The notes under the pieces were generated by a model that was not told the DNA's origin, ran no database searches, and worked only from the letters and a program-made list of their open reading frames with translations. From positions 9,330,411-9,394,410 of the forward strand of contig JAQFVV010000013.1 of assembly GCA_028023455.1 (NCBI GenBank): a DNA stretch of 64,000 nt, read 5' to 3'. This DNA is from Epiperipatus broadwayi. Its lineage: Eukaryota > Onychophora > Udeonychophora > Euonychophora > Peripatidae. Below are positions 11,398-21,489 of the stretch, piece by piece (positions within the stretch are counted from its first letter, which is position 1; the number at the start of each line of letters is the position of its first letter). A program made the position numbers and the translations under genes.

Positions 11398-11645
11398 AAA
11401 CAGGCAAAACTCTCCATACAGTAGTTCCACTTAGTGCAAGCCAGAGTAATCAGTGGATGCCAGAAGGCTTGTGCATTAAATCCCTATCTAGTGCCTACTC
11501 ATCCCATATCCCCAGACTAGTTTCTAGTTTGTGGCTATCATCAGTGAGGAGCCTTGGATCTGAGAACATTGCACCTAGATCTTAGGATCTAATGCAACTC
11601 TTCAGCAGCCACTTTTTTATCTCTATTTAACTACAAAATTATGAG
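11398..11645. repeat. Fold-back element F1, copy 3 (half element)
   Basis: One arm (11400-11510) plus the internal module with a minus-strand hammerhead. The element stops at about 11645, after the CTACAAAATTATG block, so the second arm is missing. It lies 165 bp from F1 copy 4. Confidence 0.8.
11510..11549 (-). ncRNA. Type I hammerhead ribozyme in F1 copy 3
   Basis: The best F1 example, minus strand: CCTCA (11549-11545), core CTGATGA (11544-11538), stem II TAG-CCACAAA-CTA (11537-11525), GAAA (11524-11521), self-complementary CTAG (11520-11517), T, C (11515), then TGGGG (11514-11510) pairing with CCTCA over 5 bp. Predicted cleavage is after C11515. Sequence outside the core is unrelated to the ribozyme at 2.9 kb except for the shared TGGGG stem I strand. 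Confidence 0.8.
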
Positions 11646-11809
11646 AATAAAATTGGAAACACAATAATATTTTCAATCTAAGCTCATTAGCTTATATAGT
11701 CATATAGGTCTGAACTCAATTCAGTACCCATACATTTTGGTGTCTTTGGTTTTTTAATAACCATAGCCACCACTATCCTATTAGGCAGGGTTGGTATTAA
11801 ATCACCAAA

Positions 11810-12244
11810 CATCACATGATCACCATTTCTTATGCTTGCTCAAAATTGTTATTAAAACAGGCAAAACCCTCCATACAGTAATGCCATTCAGTGCAAGCCA
11901 GAACAACCAATGGATGCCAGAAGGCTTGTGCATAAAATCCCTATCTAGTGCCTACTCATCCACAGTTTTGTAGTTAAATAGAGATAAAAGATAGCTGCTG
12001 GAGGGTTGCATTAGATCCTAAGATCTAGGTGCAGTGCTCTCAGATTCATGGCTTCTCACTGATGAAAGTCACAAGCTAGAAACTAGGGGATATTGGATGA
12101 GTAGACATTAGACAGGAATTTTGTGCACAAGCATTCCGGAATCCATTGCACTCTAGATTGCACTGAATGCCATTACTGTATGGAGAGTTTTTCCTGTTTT
12201 AGTAACAGTTATGAGCAAGCATAAGAAATGGTGACCACGTGATG
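11810..12244. repeat. Fold-back element F1, copy 4 (complete, 435 bp)
   Basis: Terminal inverted repeats of about 150 bp (11810-11962 and 12093-12244) start CATCACATGATCACC and end in its complement (GGTGACCACGTGATG). The internal module (11963-12092) has the hammerhead relic on the plus strand next to the right arm. No obvious target duplication was identified. The structure could be a MITE, but the internal ribozyme argues for an RNA-mediated origin. Confidence 0.85.
12055..12090 (+). ncRNA. Degenerate hammerhead in F1 copy 4
   Basis: Core CTGATGA (12059-12065) and GAAACTAG (12079-12086) are intact, but the TCT that would hold the cleavage site is deleted, so GGGG follows directly. It is predicted inactive. 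Confidence 0.6.
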
Positions 12245-12249
12245 AAATC

Positions 12250-13238
12250 TAAGGTTTGATAAGAAAAAAATATATAGGTGTATGTTTCTTTAAAAAGAGA
12301 TATTTGTATCAGACGCTATAAAAGCAGCAATAGGAATTTCAGTTAATAAAACCTTGGAATCTTTACCAACTGTTTGAATCTGTCTTGAACCTCATATTTG
12401 CAACTTGAACATAGTATTCTAAAAGAAGTTTTAAATTCCAGTGTAATTAGAAATCCGGTTATAAGGAGATTGCAAGTATTTATTAAAATAATAATAATAA
12501 TTAATATGCAAAATTATAAGCTATAAAAGGAAATAAAGTTAAACTCTGTATGGACAAACTTATAAGTGGGACATTCTAATTTTGTTTCCAAAATGTATAT
12601 ATACATATTGATGAAGGTAAATCGAAGACATGAATTATTTAAATCTCATAAGCTACTCTGAAATTTCAATCCAAAAGAGAGAAAAACTGCTTTCCCTACT
12701 ATTACAGACAGAAGTTGTTTGAATCCAAATACTCTTAATTATTTAAATCATAATTTATTTAATATTGCTTTGATTAAAATGGACACATTATTTTTAAAAA
12801 TCTTTTAAAATGTTTGATCTGATCTCATAATCTTATACATTTGTGAAATGAATATTATATTTTGTATTGACAATTATTGTAAATTTGTGATTATAACACA
12901 CACACACACATATGGAAAAAAAACAAACAAGTGATTTGTTTTGTAATACATTCAAAACAGTTAACCAAATTTAAGACAGTTTAATTTATTTTACCAGTTA
13001 AAAGAGTCTAGAAAACAAATTGTTTGTTTTAATTTATATTTCTTTTAAAATTGGTATTGGTTTAAAAAAACATTTTTACAGGTTATCTTCTATAAATAAT
13101 TAATATTCAGAAATATCTAAAACGTGTTATTTTAAATTAAACAATGTAATAATAATATTTTAGATCGAAATATAATTTTAAAATTTAGGTAGACTAACAT
13201 AAAACAATAACCGTATAGCGAGATATATAAATATAATA
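12250..13238. other. AT-rich intron stretch
   Basis: No gene or exon recognised. A short (CA)n run lies near 12897-12910. Confidence 0.6.
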
Positions 13239-13624
13239 ATGCAAAACCATAAAACAATACAGTACTAGATTAAATTCAAAATTTTTACCAAAATCCTTAC
13301 ACAACCATGGTTTCATCTACTACAAATAGACCTTCTCAAGTGAAAATCAACCTAAAGGAAAACATATATATATACAAACAAACAAACCTTCCCATAATTC
13401 ATTTCAAACTCCACCTTCCCTTAATATCAAAAGAAGTCTTAAGGGAAGGTGGAGTTTGAAATGAATTATGGGAAGGTTTGTTTGTTTGTATATATATATG
13501 TTTTCCTTTAGGTTGATTTTCACTTGAGAAGGTCTATTTGTAGTAGATGAAACCATGGTTGTGTAAGGATTTTGGTAAAAATTTTGAATTTAATCTAGTA
13601 CTGTATTGTTTTATGGTTTTGCAT
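13239..13624. repeat. Perfect 186-bp inverted repeat (PLE-end fold-back)
   Basis: Bases 13239-13424 are the exact reverse complement of 13439-13624 as far as I can read, with a 14-base spacer (13425-13438). The outward-facing part of each arm (CTTGAGAAGG ... GATGAAACCATGG) is related to the ends of the PLE at 30.3-31.5 kb, so this looks like a PLE terminus duplicated head-to-head with all coding sequence lost. Perfect identity implies a recent origin, ongoing conversion, or an assembly artefact. Confidence 0.9.
13518..13568 (+). ncRNA. Hammerhead-like motif with variant core
   Basis: CAC (13521-13523), core TTGAGAA in place of CTGANGA, stem II TCTA/TAGA, GAAA (13549-13552), self-complementary CCATGG (13553-13558), TT, then GTG pairing with CAC. 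The identical motif lies on the minus strand of the other arm (13295-13345). The changes at core positions C3 and G8 would be expected to impair a canonical ribozyme. Confidence 0.45.
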
Positions 13625-14162
13625 TTTTATTTTTTGCTAGTATAGTGTTAGACAGTTTTGGTTTTATAAATATAATGTATGTTTATGCATATAATATATG
13701 AGAAAAGCTCATAAATTACAACAAAGATTAGTGATATAATTATTTACATTTTAAATTAAGTATAAAAATTGTTTATTATTATAAATATGGTTAAACATTG
13801 CCTTGTGCAGAAATTTAGATTTTTGAGTTAGTCAGCATTGATGATATATGCTTTTATGTTTTGATCTTCGTTATATAATAGCTATAATTTATGCATTTTT
13901 GTTTATAGTTAAGTATATTCAAAGAATTATATCTATTTAAGAATGAAGATGCTTAAGTAGTAAGGATACAGCATTCTAAGAGCTAGTATTTAAAGGTGAT
14001 CATCTCTTTAGAATCATCATTAGTTTTAAGATACTGATTTACAAAAAGGTCAGATTCAAATATGGCTATCTCTATTGATTATTAGTTTTATGAAGATGTG
14101 AGTTAGAGGTATTTACATGTTTACCAAGATTTACAGAGAGGTGTATTGATAGACTATGCTTT

Positions 14163-15352
14163 GAGTATATATCATCATTATCATCTTTATCAACCATTAT
14201 CAATCCACTGCAGGATGAATGTCTCTCCAAGTTCAATCCATCTTCTTTGATCTTTAGCTTCTCTTCTCCACATCACCCCTGCACACTTTCTTATTTCATC
14301 CATCCATCTCACGTGGTCTCTTTCTGGATCTTTACAATCTCTTGGAATCCAGTTTAAGATTTCAATTGTCAATCTATTATCATCTCTTCTAGCAATATGT
14401 CAAACCCAACTCCATTTCAGTCTTTTAATTTTTTCAATGAGATCAGTAACACCTGTTTGTTCTCTTACCCATATGTTGCATCTTTGATCTCTTCTTGTTA
14501 CTCCCAACATGCATCTCTCCATACTTCTTTGAGTGGTCTGAAGTCTCTGTATTGCTATTCTATCAAGTGTCCAAGTCTTAGAGCCATAAGTAAGAAGTGG
14601 TAAAACACATTTATTAAAAACCTTCCTTTTCAAACACTAGGCATATTTCTATCAAAAGCATTCCAACCAAGTTTAATTCTATGATTAATTTCATCCACTA
14701 TGTTTCCATCTGTATTAATAATCTGACCAAGGTATTTGTAGCTGTTAGCTTCTTCTAACTCATCATAATCAATCTTTATTTTCATATTTTGAAAAAATCC
14801 ATTAAATATTACTTTAGTTTTTTTAACATTTATTTTTAGTTCTACTTTCATCTAATAACTCCTGCAATATTTCCTGCAGCTCTAAATTATTTGCAAAAAA
14901 ACAACTACATCATCTGTAAAATCTAAATGACGTAAATAATCTCCATTTACTTTTACTCCTTTAGCTACCCATTCTAATTCACAAAATATTTCTTGCAGCA
15001 CTGCTGTAAAAAGTTTTGGAGATATGGGGTTACCCTGTCTTACACCCTTCTCAATGTTGACTTTCCCAGTATCATTATTTAATCTAATTGTTATCTTTTT
15101 TTAAATATTCTTTAAAATATGACAATATCCTGGGTCTATTCCTTGATGATCCAATGCTTTAATCACTGAAAAAATGTTTATAGAATCAAATGCCTTTTCA
15201 TAATCTACAAATTCAAAGCATAATGGCAATTCATATTCATTTGTCCTTTCTATAACTTCTTTCAATACCTGGATATGATCTACTGTACTAAAAACCACTT
15301 TTAAATCCAGGTTGTTCTCTTGGTGGGTGGAAATCCAATGTTCTCTGTAGAC
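14163..15352 (-). pseudogene. RTE-like LINE, 5'-truncated RT and C-terminal domain
   Basis: Successive minus-strand frames give: RT motif A region FVDYEKAFDS (about 15210-15180) with a PLCFEF lead; the post-catalytic NSYKYLGQIINTDGN block (about 14745-14700) preceded by KKTKVIFNG; the thumb-like VLPLLTYGSKTW block (about 14600-14570) with TQRSMERCMLG; and the terminal LNWIPRDCKDPERDHVRW and WRREAKDQRRW blocks, ending at LQWIDNG and a stop (14190). The minus-strand 3' end is a GATGATAATGATGATA-type microsatellite (14165-14195 region), typical of RTE-clade tails. Frameshifts separate the blocks. The 5' side stops at a (TA)n run at 15354. It is inactive. Confidence 0.85.
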
Positions 15353-15353
15353 G

Positions 15354-15354
15354 A

Positions 15355-15394
<40 letters not shown>
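15354..15394. repeat. (TA)n microsatellite
   Basis: About 20 TA units separate the truncated LINE from the ribozyme-bearing dimer. Similar TA runs border many retroelements here. Confidence 0.95.
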
Positions 15395-15396
<2 letters not shown>

Positions 15397-15469
15397 GTGC
15401 TTGCAAACTGATAGAAACTGTTTGTGTAAACACTTGGAGTCAGTGTTTAGATCTAGTTTCTAACTCTAT

Positions 15470-15516
15470 CCTTCACTGATGATAGCAAATTAGCTTGAAA
15501 TCAGCTGATCTGAGGG
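15470..15516 (+). ncRNA. Type I hammerhead ribozyme (repeat R, unit 1)
   Basis: Stem I CCTTCA (15470-15475), core CTGATGA (15476-15482), stem II centred on AGC/GCT (15483-15496), GAAA (15497-15500), self-complementary TCAGCTGA (15501-15508), T, C (15510), then TGAGGG (15511-15516), pairing with CCTTCA over 6 bp with one G-U. The 8-bp palindromic stem III indicates dimer-type action. Confidence 0.8.
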
Positions 15517-15888
15517 TGGGCAAACAAAAGAGATAGTGAATGCTGACTCTTTTGTCATTTATGTAAACAAATTTACACTTGTTCGGTGTTTTTGGTAAAA
15601 CACCATCTATTGATCATAAATACAAGTGATAGCAAGTTATGTAAATTTAACTTGTTTTTGTTTTTCATAAATGTACCTTTAAAGGTTTTTGCAATGATAT
15701 ATATATATATATTGCAGAGGCTTTGACTATGTGGTGAAACTGAACTGAGATCAGACCCATATAGCTATCTGGCTTGTTAGGCTGAGTTTAAAGACTTTAG
15801 CAGTCTGGAAAATTCATGCTTGCAAATTGATAGAAACTGTTTGCAGAATCACTTGGAGTCAGTGTTTAGATCTAGTTTCTAACTCTAT

Positions 15889-15935
15889 CCTTCACTGATG
15901 ATAGCAAATTAGCTTGAAATCAGCTGATTTGAGGG
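15889..15935 (+). ncRNA. Type I hammerhead ribozyme (repeat R, unit 2)
   Basis: Same elements as unit 1, with the cleavage-site base changed from C to T (predicted cleavage after T15929). U at position 17 is tolerated by hammerheads. Stem I and stem III are intact. Confidence 0.75.
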
Positions 15936-16083
15936 TGGGCAAACAAAAGAGATATTGAATGCTGACTCTTTTGTTGTTTATGTAAACAAATTTACACTTG
16001 CTCAGTGTTTTTGGTAAAATGCCATCTATTGATCATAAATACAAGTGATAACAATTAAGTGAATTTAACTTGTTTTTGTTTTT

Positions 16084-16084
<1 letters not shown>

Positions 16085-16120
<36 letters not shown>

Positions 16121-16121
16121 G
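16085..16121. repeat. (CA)n(TA)n microsatellite
   Basis: About nine CA units run into about nine TA units at the 3' edge of repeat R. Confidence 0.95.
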
Positions 16122-16599
16122 CATTAATTATGAATCTAAATATAACTAAATAAATAGGTTATCATTCTAAAATAGTTGACATGTAAAATTATATCCTATA
16201 TGCATTAAAGGTATTGGGATTTATTTATGGCAAACAATGCTTAATCATATTATACTAGGCTTTGATCATGTATTAACCATGACATTTTTTTGAGAGCTTT
16301 AAATGTTCTAATTTGTTGCTGTACAGTCTTTCTATACTGTTTATGATATTGATTATTGTTAAATTTAAAATATATAGTTTGATATGAATTTATTAATACT
16401 AATAAAGGATAAAATTTAAATTTAAAAGTTCATGAGAATAATAAAAAATAAAATAGATTTTTAGTTGTTTTGTATTAAATATAAGAAAAAATATTAAATA
16501 AGGAAAGGAAACTGAAATGTCACATTTTAAGTTTGTCAAAGTTTATTTATTAGAAATAATTTAGTATTAAAAAGAAATATGCTTATATGTTCAGAAAAA

Positions 16600-16985
16600 A
16601 AGGTGTGTTTCACCAGTTCTTACTAATGAATCTGAGAATTAAACACTTAAGAAAAGAGCAATATAGAAATTTCAGAACACTTGATGAAGCATGGAGAGAT
16701 GATTATAGAAATAATAAGAGATTGTAATGAAATATATGGATGAGGGGTCAAATAGTATAACTGATATCAGTGAAATGCTTAACAGATTGAAATGGTGATA
16801 AGCTGAACATATTGCTAATAAAATAATAATAGCTTGGCAGTTGAAGTTTTAAATTGGATCCCAAGAGATTGTAAAAACTTTAGAAATAGTCCATATTTAA
16901 GTAGATTGATGAAAAAAAGAAGTTAGAGATTTAGAAAATGAATTAAACTTGGAGAAACCTTCATTGTATAGTAGATTGATAATGG
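16600..16985 (+). pseudogene. RTE-like LINE, 3' terminal fragment
   Basis: Plus-strand remains of the same C-terminal region as the element at 14.2 kb: an NRLKW block (about 16780-16795), then WIPRDCK-like sequence (16855-16880) and a GETFI--W-like stretch (about 16945-16970) with many substitutions. Several stops occur. The upstream limit is uncertain. Confidence 0.55.
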
Positions 16986-17149
16986 TTGAAATTGATGACT
17001 TAAAGTATCTGTCGATAAAATATTATTATGCAGTAGTGATCCCATATAATAAAACCAATAGTATTTCAACCAACAGATATTTCCTGAAAACTTTTCCTCT
17101 ACAAGAAAATCTTTCAGTAAGTTGAAGTATATATATATTGTAATGTTAA

Positions 17150-19226
17150 GCACCCTCTCAACGAGACAAGTTAAGGCAGTCGCATCTCATTATAGTCAGA
17201 TTTAAGGTCTTTATATAGGATCCATGACTGATGTGATTTAATTTTGATATAAACTATATCTGTTCACAACAAATAACTTATTATTAATAAATTATTGTAT
17301 CTAAACCATATCAAGTCAATTTTCACCTTAATTGGCTTAACCGTTATGCTCAGATTTTGAACTCAGGGAAGTTTAACAATTGATTCTCTTCAGGGGTTCT
17401 TATCAATATACTAGAGTAATATTAACAACAAATCTCACCAATTCTTTAAAATAGGTTTCATGAAGTTAATATAATAATCAATAAAGATTATTATATTAAA
17501 TGTTTGTTCTTATCTTATAAAATCAAATAAATAAAAAAAATAAAATTGAAGACTTTATTTAATTTAATATAAAAAACATAATAATTATTTATTTAACAAA
17601 TAAATAACTTAAACTTTACAATATATAAAAATTATTTATATATCTATTTTTTATATTAAAAAATATAAATATTCTTTATGGTAGATATATTTTCTAACTT
17701 ATAACACTATGTGATTTTATAACGTATATAAAATATAAATATCCAAATATTAAGACTTCTACATTAACACTATTATATATTAATTAGATTTTACAAATAA
17801 TAATCCAATTATTTATATATAATGTTTTTGTTCGTTAAAATGATTGTTGATTGTACGTAATTTATGTTTATTAATAAAAAAAAATATTTCATATCAATAT
17901 TAGTCATTTATCCACTTATCATACATTATAGTTATTAGACTATTTGGATTAGTATAAACAAAGTAGTGCCATGTCATAAAAAATAATAGTATGTGAATTA
18001 AAAATAATTTAATCTCTTACCTCTAAGTTCATTTTATCCCTTTATATTTTTACATGCCTTTCCCATATTAATATTTCTTAATCTATATCTAAATTTTTAT
18101 TAATCATAAATAAAAATAAAACTATTTTAAATTATTAATTCTCTTAATGTTTCCCAATTTTAATTTTTAAAGACTTAAATGGTATTTATAAAAGTTAATA
18201 CAATAATCTTAGATGTTCCTGAAATTCGCAAATGAAAATCCTTCGAAGATGCAATTTTTAATTCCTTCATTGTTATACATTGAAGAAAATAATAAGAGAT
18301 CTCAAGTTGATGTTTAGTTTCTTCTTTGCATGTAGATGTCATCTTCGTAAATACACAGTTCTTTTATTAACGATTATAATTCCATTTTGAAGATATATAG
18401 CTTTTATATATTTTATAGGCATTTAGCAAACGATTTTATTCACACATATATATTTGACTATGCAAGTGCATTTTATATATCCCACAATAAATTAGTGTTC
18501 TACTCACTCTGCATTTTCCTTATAATGTAAAGTATATTAATTTAACTTAGTTGAAGTTTTTATAAACATGTTCTTTTTAAAATGAAGTTTACATTTTAGA
18601 ACTCCAATTAGAATGATTTTTAATAGAATACGAAAATATATTCTAACCAAGTAATTTAGAAATTACTTTCTTTAAAAAAATATTAGAAATTTCTTCTAAT
18701 AAGTATTAAATCATTCAAAATATAGATTTTATACTATACACCATTCTTTTAAATTGAACACAGTCGAAGTTTTTGTGAGTATATAGCTGACAGAATAGAA
18801 TCCTTAATCTTCTAATAAAAAAATTTTTTTTTTTATATAACTGCATGAGCTTGCTGAAGCATTATCGTATTCTATATTGTTACATCACAATTTGATATTA
18901 AATCACTAAGTTAATTTCATTCCCTTTAATTCGATAAAGCGCATGTGAACCCAGAGGTCATTATCTTGTCAACCATCTTTTCTCAACAATGTTTTTTTCA
19001 TTTTAAAGAATGAAAAATACTAACTTCCTAAATTATATATTTATTTTCATAAATATAATAAGAATACAAATATAATGTATACATATTGATTATATGTATG
19101 TATGAGTATATATATACTCCTACAATATATATCACGTTACATTATTACAGTATTTTAACAAAATATTAATGCTAAAAAAATAATTCAGTAAATGAGTAAA
19201 ATAATATTCTCATATACTAAACTTAC
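17150..19226. other. Dynein intron, AT-rich, no recognised gene
   Basis: No exon or retroelement domain was found. A slightly more complex stretch at 17150-17420 could be an old repeat. Confidence 0.55.
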
Positions 19227-19425
19227 ATGAGCTGACATATTGATAGTAATAACAGAATAAATAGTAGATTCTTGTTGACCTAATACATTCACTGCCACAG
19301 ATGTTTTACCAGTTCCCACTGGTCCAGTAAGCAGGACGGGATATCCAGCCTGAATAAGATTAGTTACTAAGTAGAAGTAGCGAAGAGTATCAATTGTTGG
19401 CACTATATATTTGTAATAAGGAATT
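19227..19425 (-). CDS. DNAH2: Axonemal dynein heavy chain exon e: AAA3 Walker A
   Basis: The exon is 199 bp, with acceptor CATAG before 19425 and donor GTAAGT at 19226-19221. The first base completes a codon begun in the exon at 25487-25728 (phase 2 join). It encodes IPYYKYIVPTIDT, a hydrophobic helix, then the P-loop GPVGTGKTS (lysine and threonine of Walker A intact) and a VITINMSAH strand-turn, ending in phase 0. This is the nucleotide-binding start of AAA3 in an axonemal motor that slides outer-doublet microtubules. The apparent continuation past 19227 in the open frame is intron readthrough. Confidence 0.96.
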
Positions 19426-21489
19426 CTATGTAAAAAAAAGATTTAAAACAGTGAAAGTCTCTAAAAAGAAATGGACAAACAAACAAAAATTAAAAAAATA
19501 TTATTAATATATTTATTTTGAGTTAGTGAAAATATTTGCTTTTCCCCTGTTTAAATTTATTATCAATTATATAACAACCTTACAAAAATGTATTCTTCCA
19601 GGATAAAGAGGATATAATAACAGAATTTATAAAGACAAATGCTGATAGTGTAGAAAATATAAGTGAGATATATTAAGTACCGCACCATAAATTTTCAATC
19701 ATATTGAAAAATTTCATTTATTAGTCTGCTTTATTTCTTTGCTGTAGAATCTGACTCAGATGTTGATAACCAAATAAAACAATTTTATAAAAAAATATTA
19801 AAATGTAACTAACATTTCCATGTGATCAAAACATATCTTCTTTAGAGCTTTTTATTTCCTAAATTATTAAGAATCTGTCTATTAAAAATTTTCATTTTTG
19901 CCTTCCTTTCTATTGCCAAAGATCATTGATTGAGAAGTTTTAAATGATTTTCCATCAAATATTTTTTTCCTAATAGCATCTTAACTAATTAGACTTTATT
20001 TATTTATATTCTTAGGTCTTTTAAAAATTTATAGTCTTTCTTAATAATCTCTGCTCATAATGCTCAAGTTTTGCTACAATTCACTTTTTCTTTAAATAAA
20101 ATTGAAATCATGATTTCTTAATGTGAATAAATGACTTAAAAATAAGACTTTTTCCAATAGGAAAAATATATTTTCCATTTCTGAAATTAATTCTACAATT
20201 TGTCTGCTTAATGTATGAAAGTGAGTAAATCTGGTATAAAATTTCATTTAAATGCCATAATATTCTAATGAAATTTTATTCCTGAGATATAGAAATATAT
20301 ATATATATTTAAAAGAGACAATTATAAAAACAAATTTATTTTTAGCTGTCTTTCCAATTGTTAGTTTTCAGAAAGTGGATTTTGATATTTCAACACTAAG
20401 TGAGAAGTTGTGCATGTACTAAATAAAATAATAATGCATCTATTTTGTCTGGAAACATAACTCTTGCTCTGCATTAGATCTAAATTTACCCCCTGGTAAA
20501 AACTACAACTATTAAATTCAACTATTGGTATTTATTATCATTCTAGACAATTGGTTACATTATTAATAGAATATATACAATTTACAATATATACATGAAC
20601 CTTAAAGTATATAAAATGAAAATAAAAATCTATATGACCTGCTAATAAGTAAACAATTCAAAACAAAACAACACTCTCCATATAGTAGTGCTAATAAGTA
20701 ACTAGGCTTGAACTTTATATGTTCAGAGGCAAGTTCTCCACAATAAATCTTAAGGTACATATGATGACATCCAGCACTGAGGTTTAAAGTCTGTGTGCAC
20801 ACATTCTCATACGAATGAGTCTCTTTTTGCACTAGGCTGGTATAGATTAATTGTCCAATGTTTTGTCTTTTGATTGGTTTCTATTTACAATCCCGCAGAT
20901 AAGATGATTAATTAATTTATTCATGATTCATTCTTGACTGTGAAATTTTATTACTAATTAGTTCTATTGACATATTTTAGATCCGTGAGTGATTACAAAT
21001 GTCTGAATCTAGAGCTGACAATCATTTAATTGTTTTAGGTATATATATATAAGAAATTTAATTACTTATCTCTAACGGTTTAACTAATTACTATTTCACT
21101 CTACTTAGGAATTAGTCTTTTCTGATCACATTTTACTATTTATTATTTTTCCTGTTTTACTAATCTTTGAAACACCAGATTTTAATTTAATGAGTATATC
21201 TATTTATACATATGTAACACACACTTACCCCAAGTTCAGAAATTTATCTTTTCTCTGGACTTAATATGAACTTACAAAGATACTTCAGAATCTTTCTTTC
21301 TCTTATAACTTATTGAGGAATTTATATCCAACTTGTCATGTTTTCCTCTGTTATGCTTAGTTGGTCTTCATCAATGTGGGTAAACTCCATTTCCATTTTG
21401 GTATCATTGTTTAGTACTTTATCACTGGTATCAGTTTTTTAAAATAAATCAGGTATTTCATCCACACTTTCATCTTTATGCAGTTGATT
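19426..21489. other. Dynein intron, no recognised gene
   Basis: AT-rich. A short match to the F1 arm (CACTCTCCATATAGTAGTGC, 20670-20689) suggests an F1 scrap; nothing else was identified. Confidence 0.5.

Larger units (their letters stand above)
15396..16087 (+). mobile_element. Repeat R tandem dimer (retrozyme-like, 419-nt monomer)
   Basis: Unit 1 (15396-15668) and unit 2 (15815-16087) are about 95% identical direct repeats separated by 146 bp. A (TA)n run lies inside the spacer and TA or CA/TA runs lie at both edges. Each unit holds a plus-strand hammerhead, with predicted cleavage after 15510 and after 15929, that is 419 bp apart. A third, inverted single copy is at 54.7-55.05 kb and also includes the CTATCTGGCTTGTTAGGCTG spacer block, so the spacer belongs to the monomer. 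No protein is encoded. Size and layout match retrozymes. Confidence 0.72.

Noticed and set aside
14397-14603. 68-codon plus frame rich in serine and cysteine
   Set aside because: Antisense shadow of the RTE-like LINE C-terminal domain.
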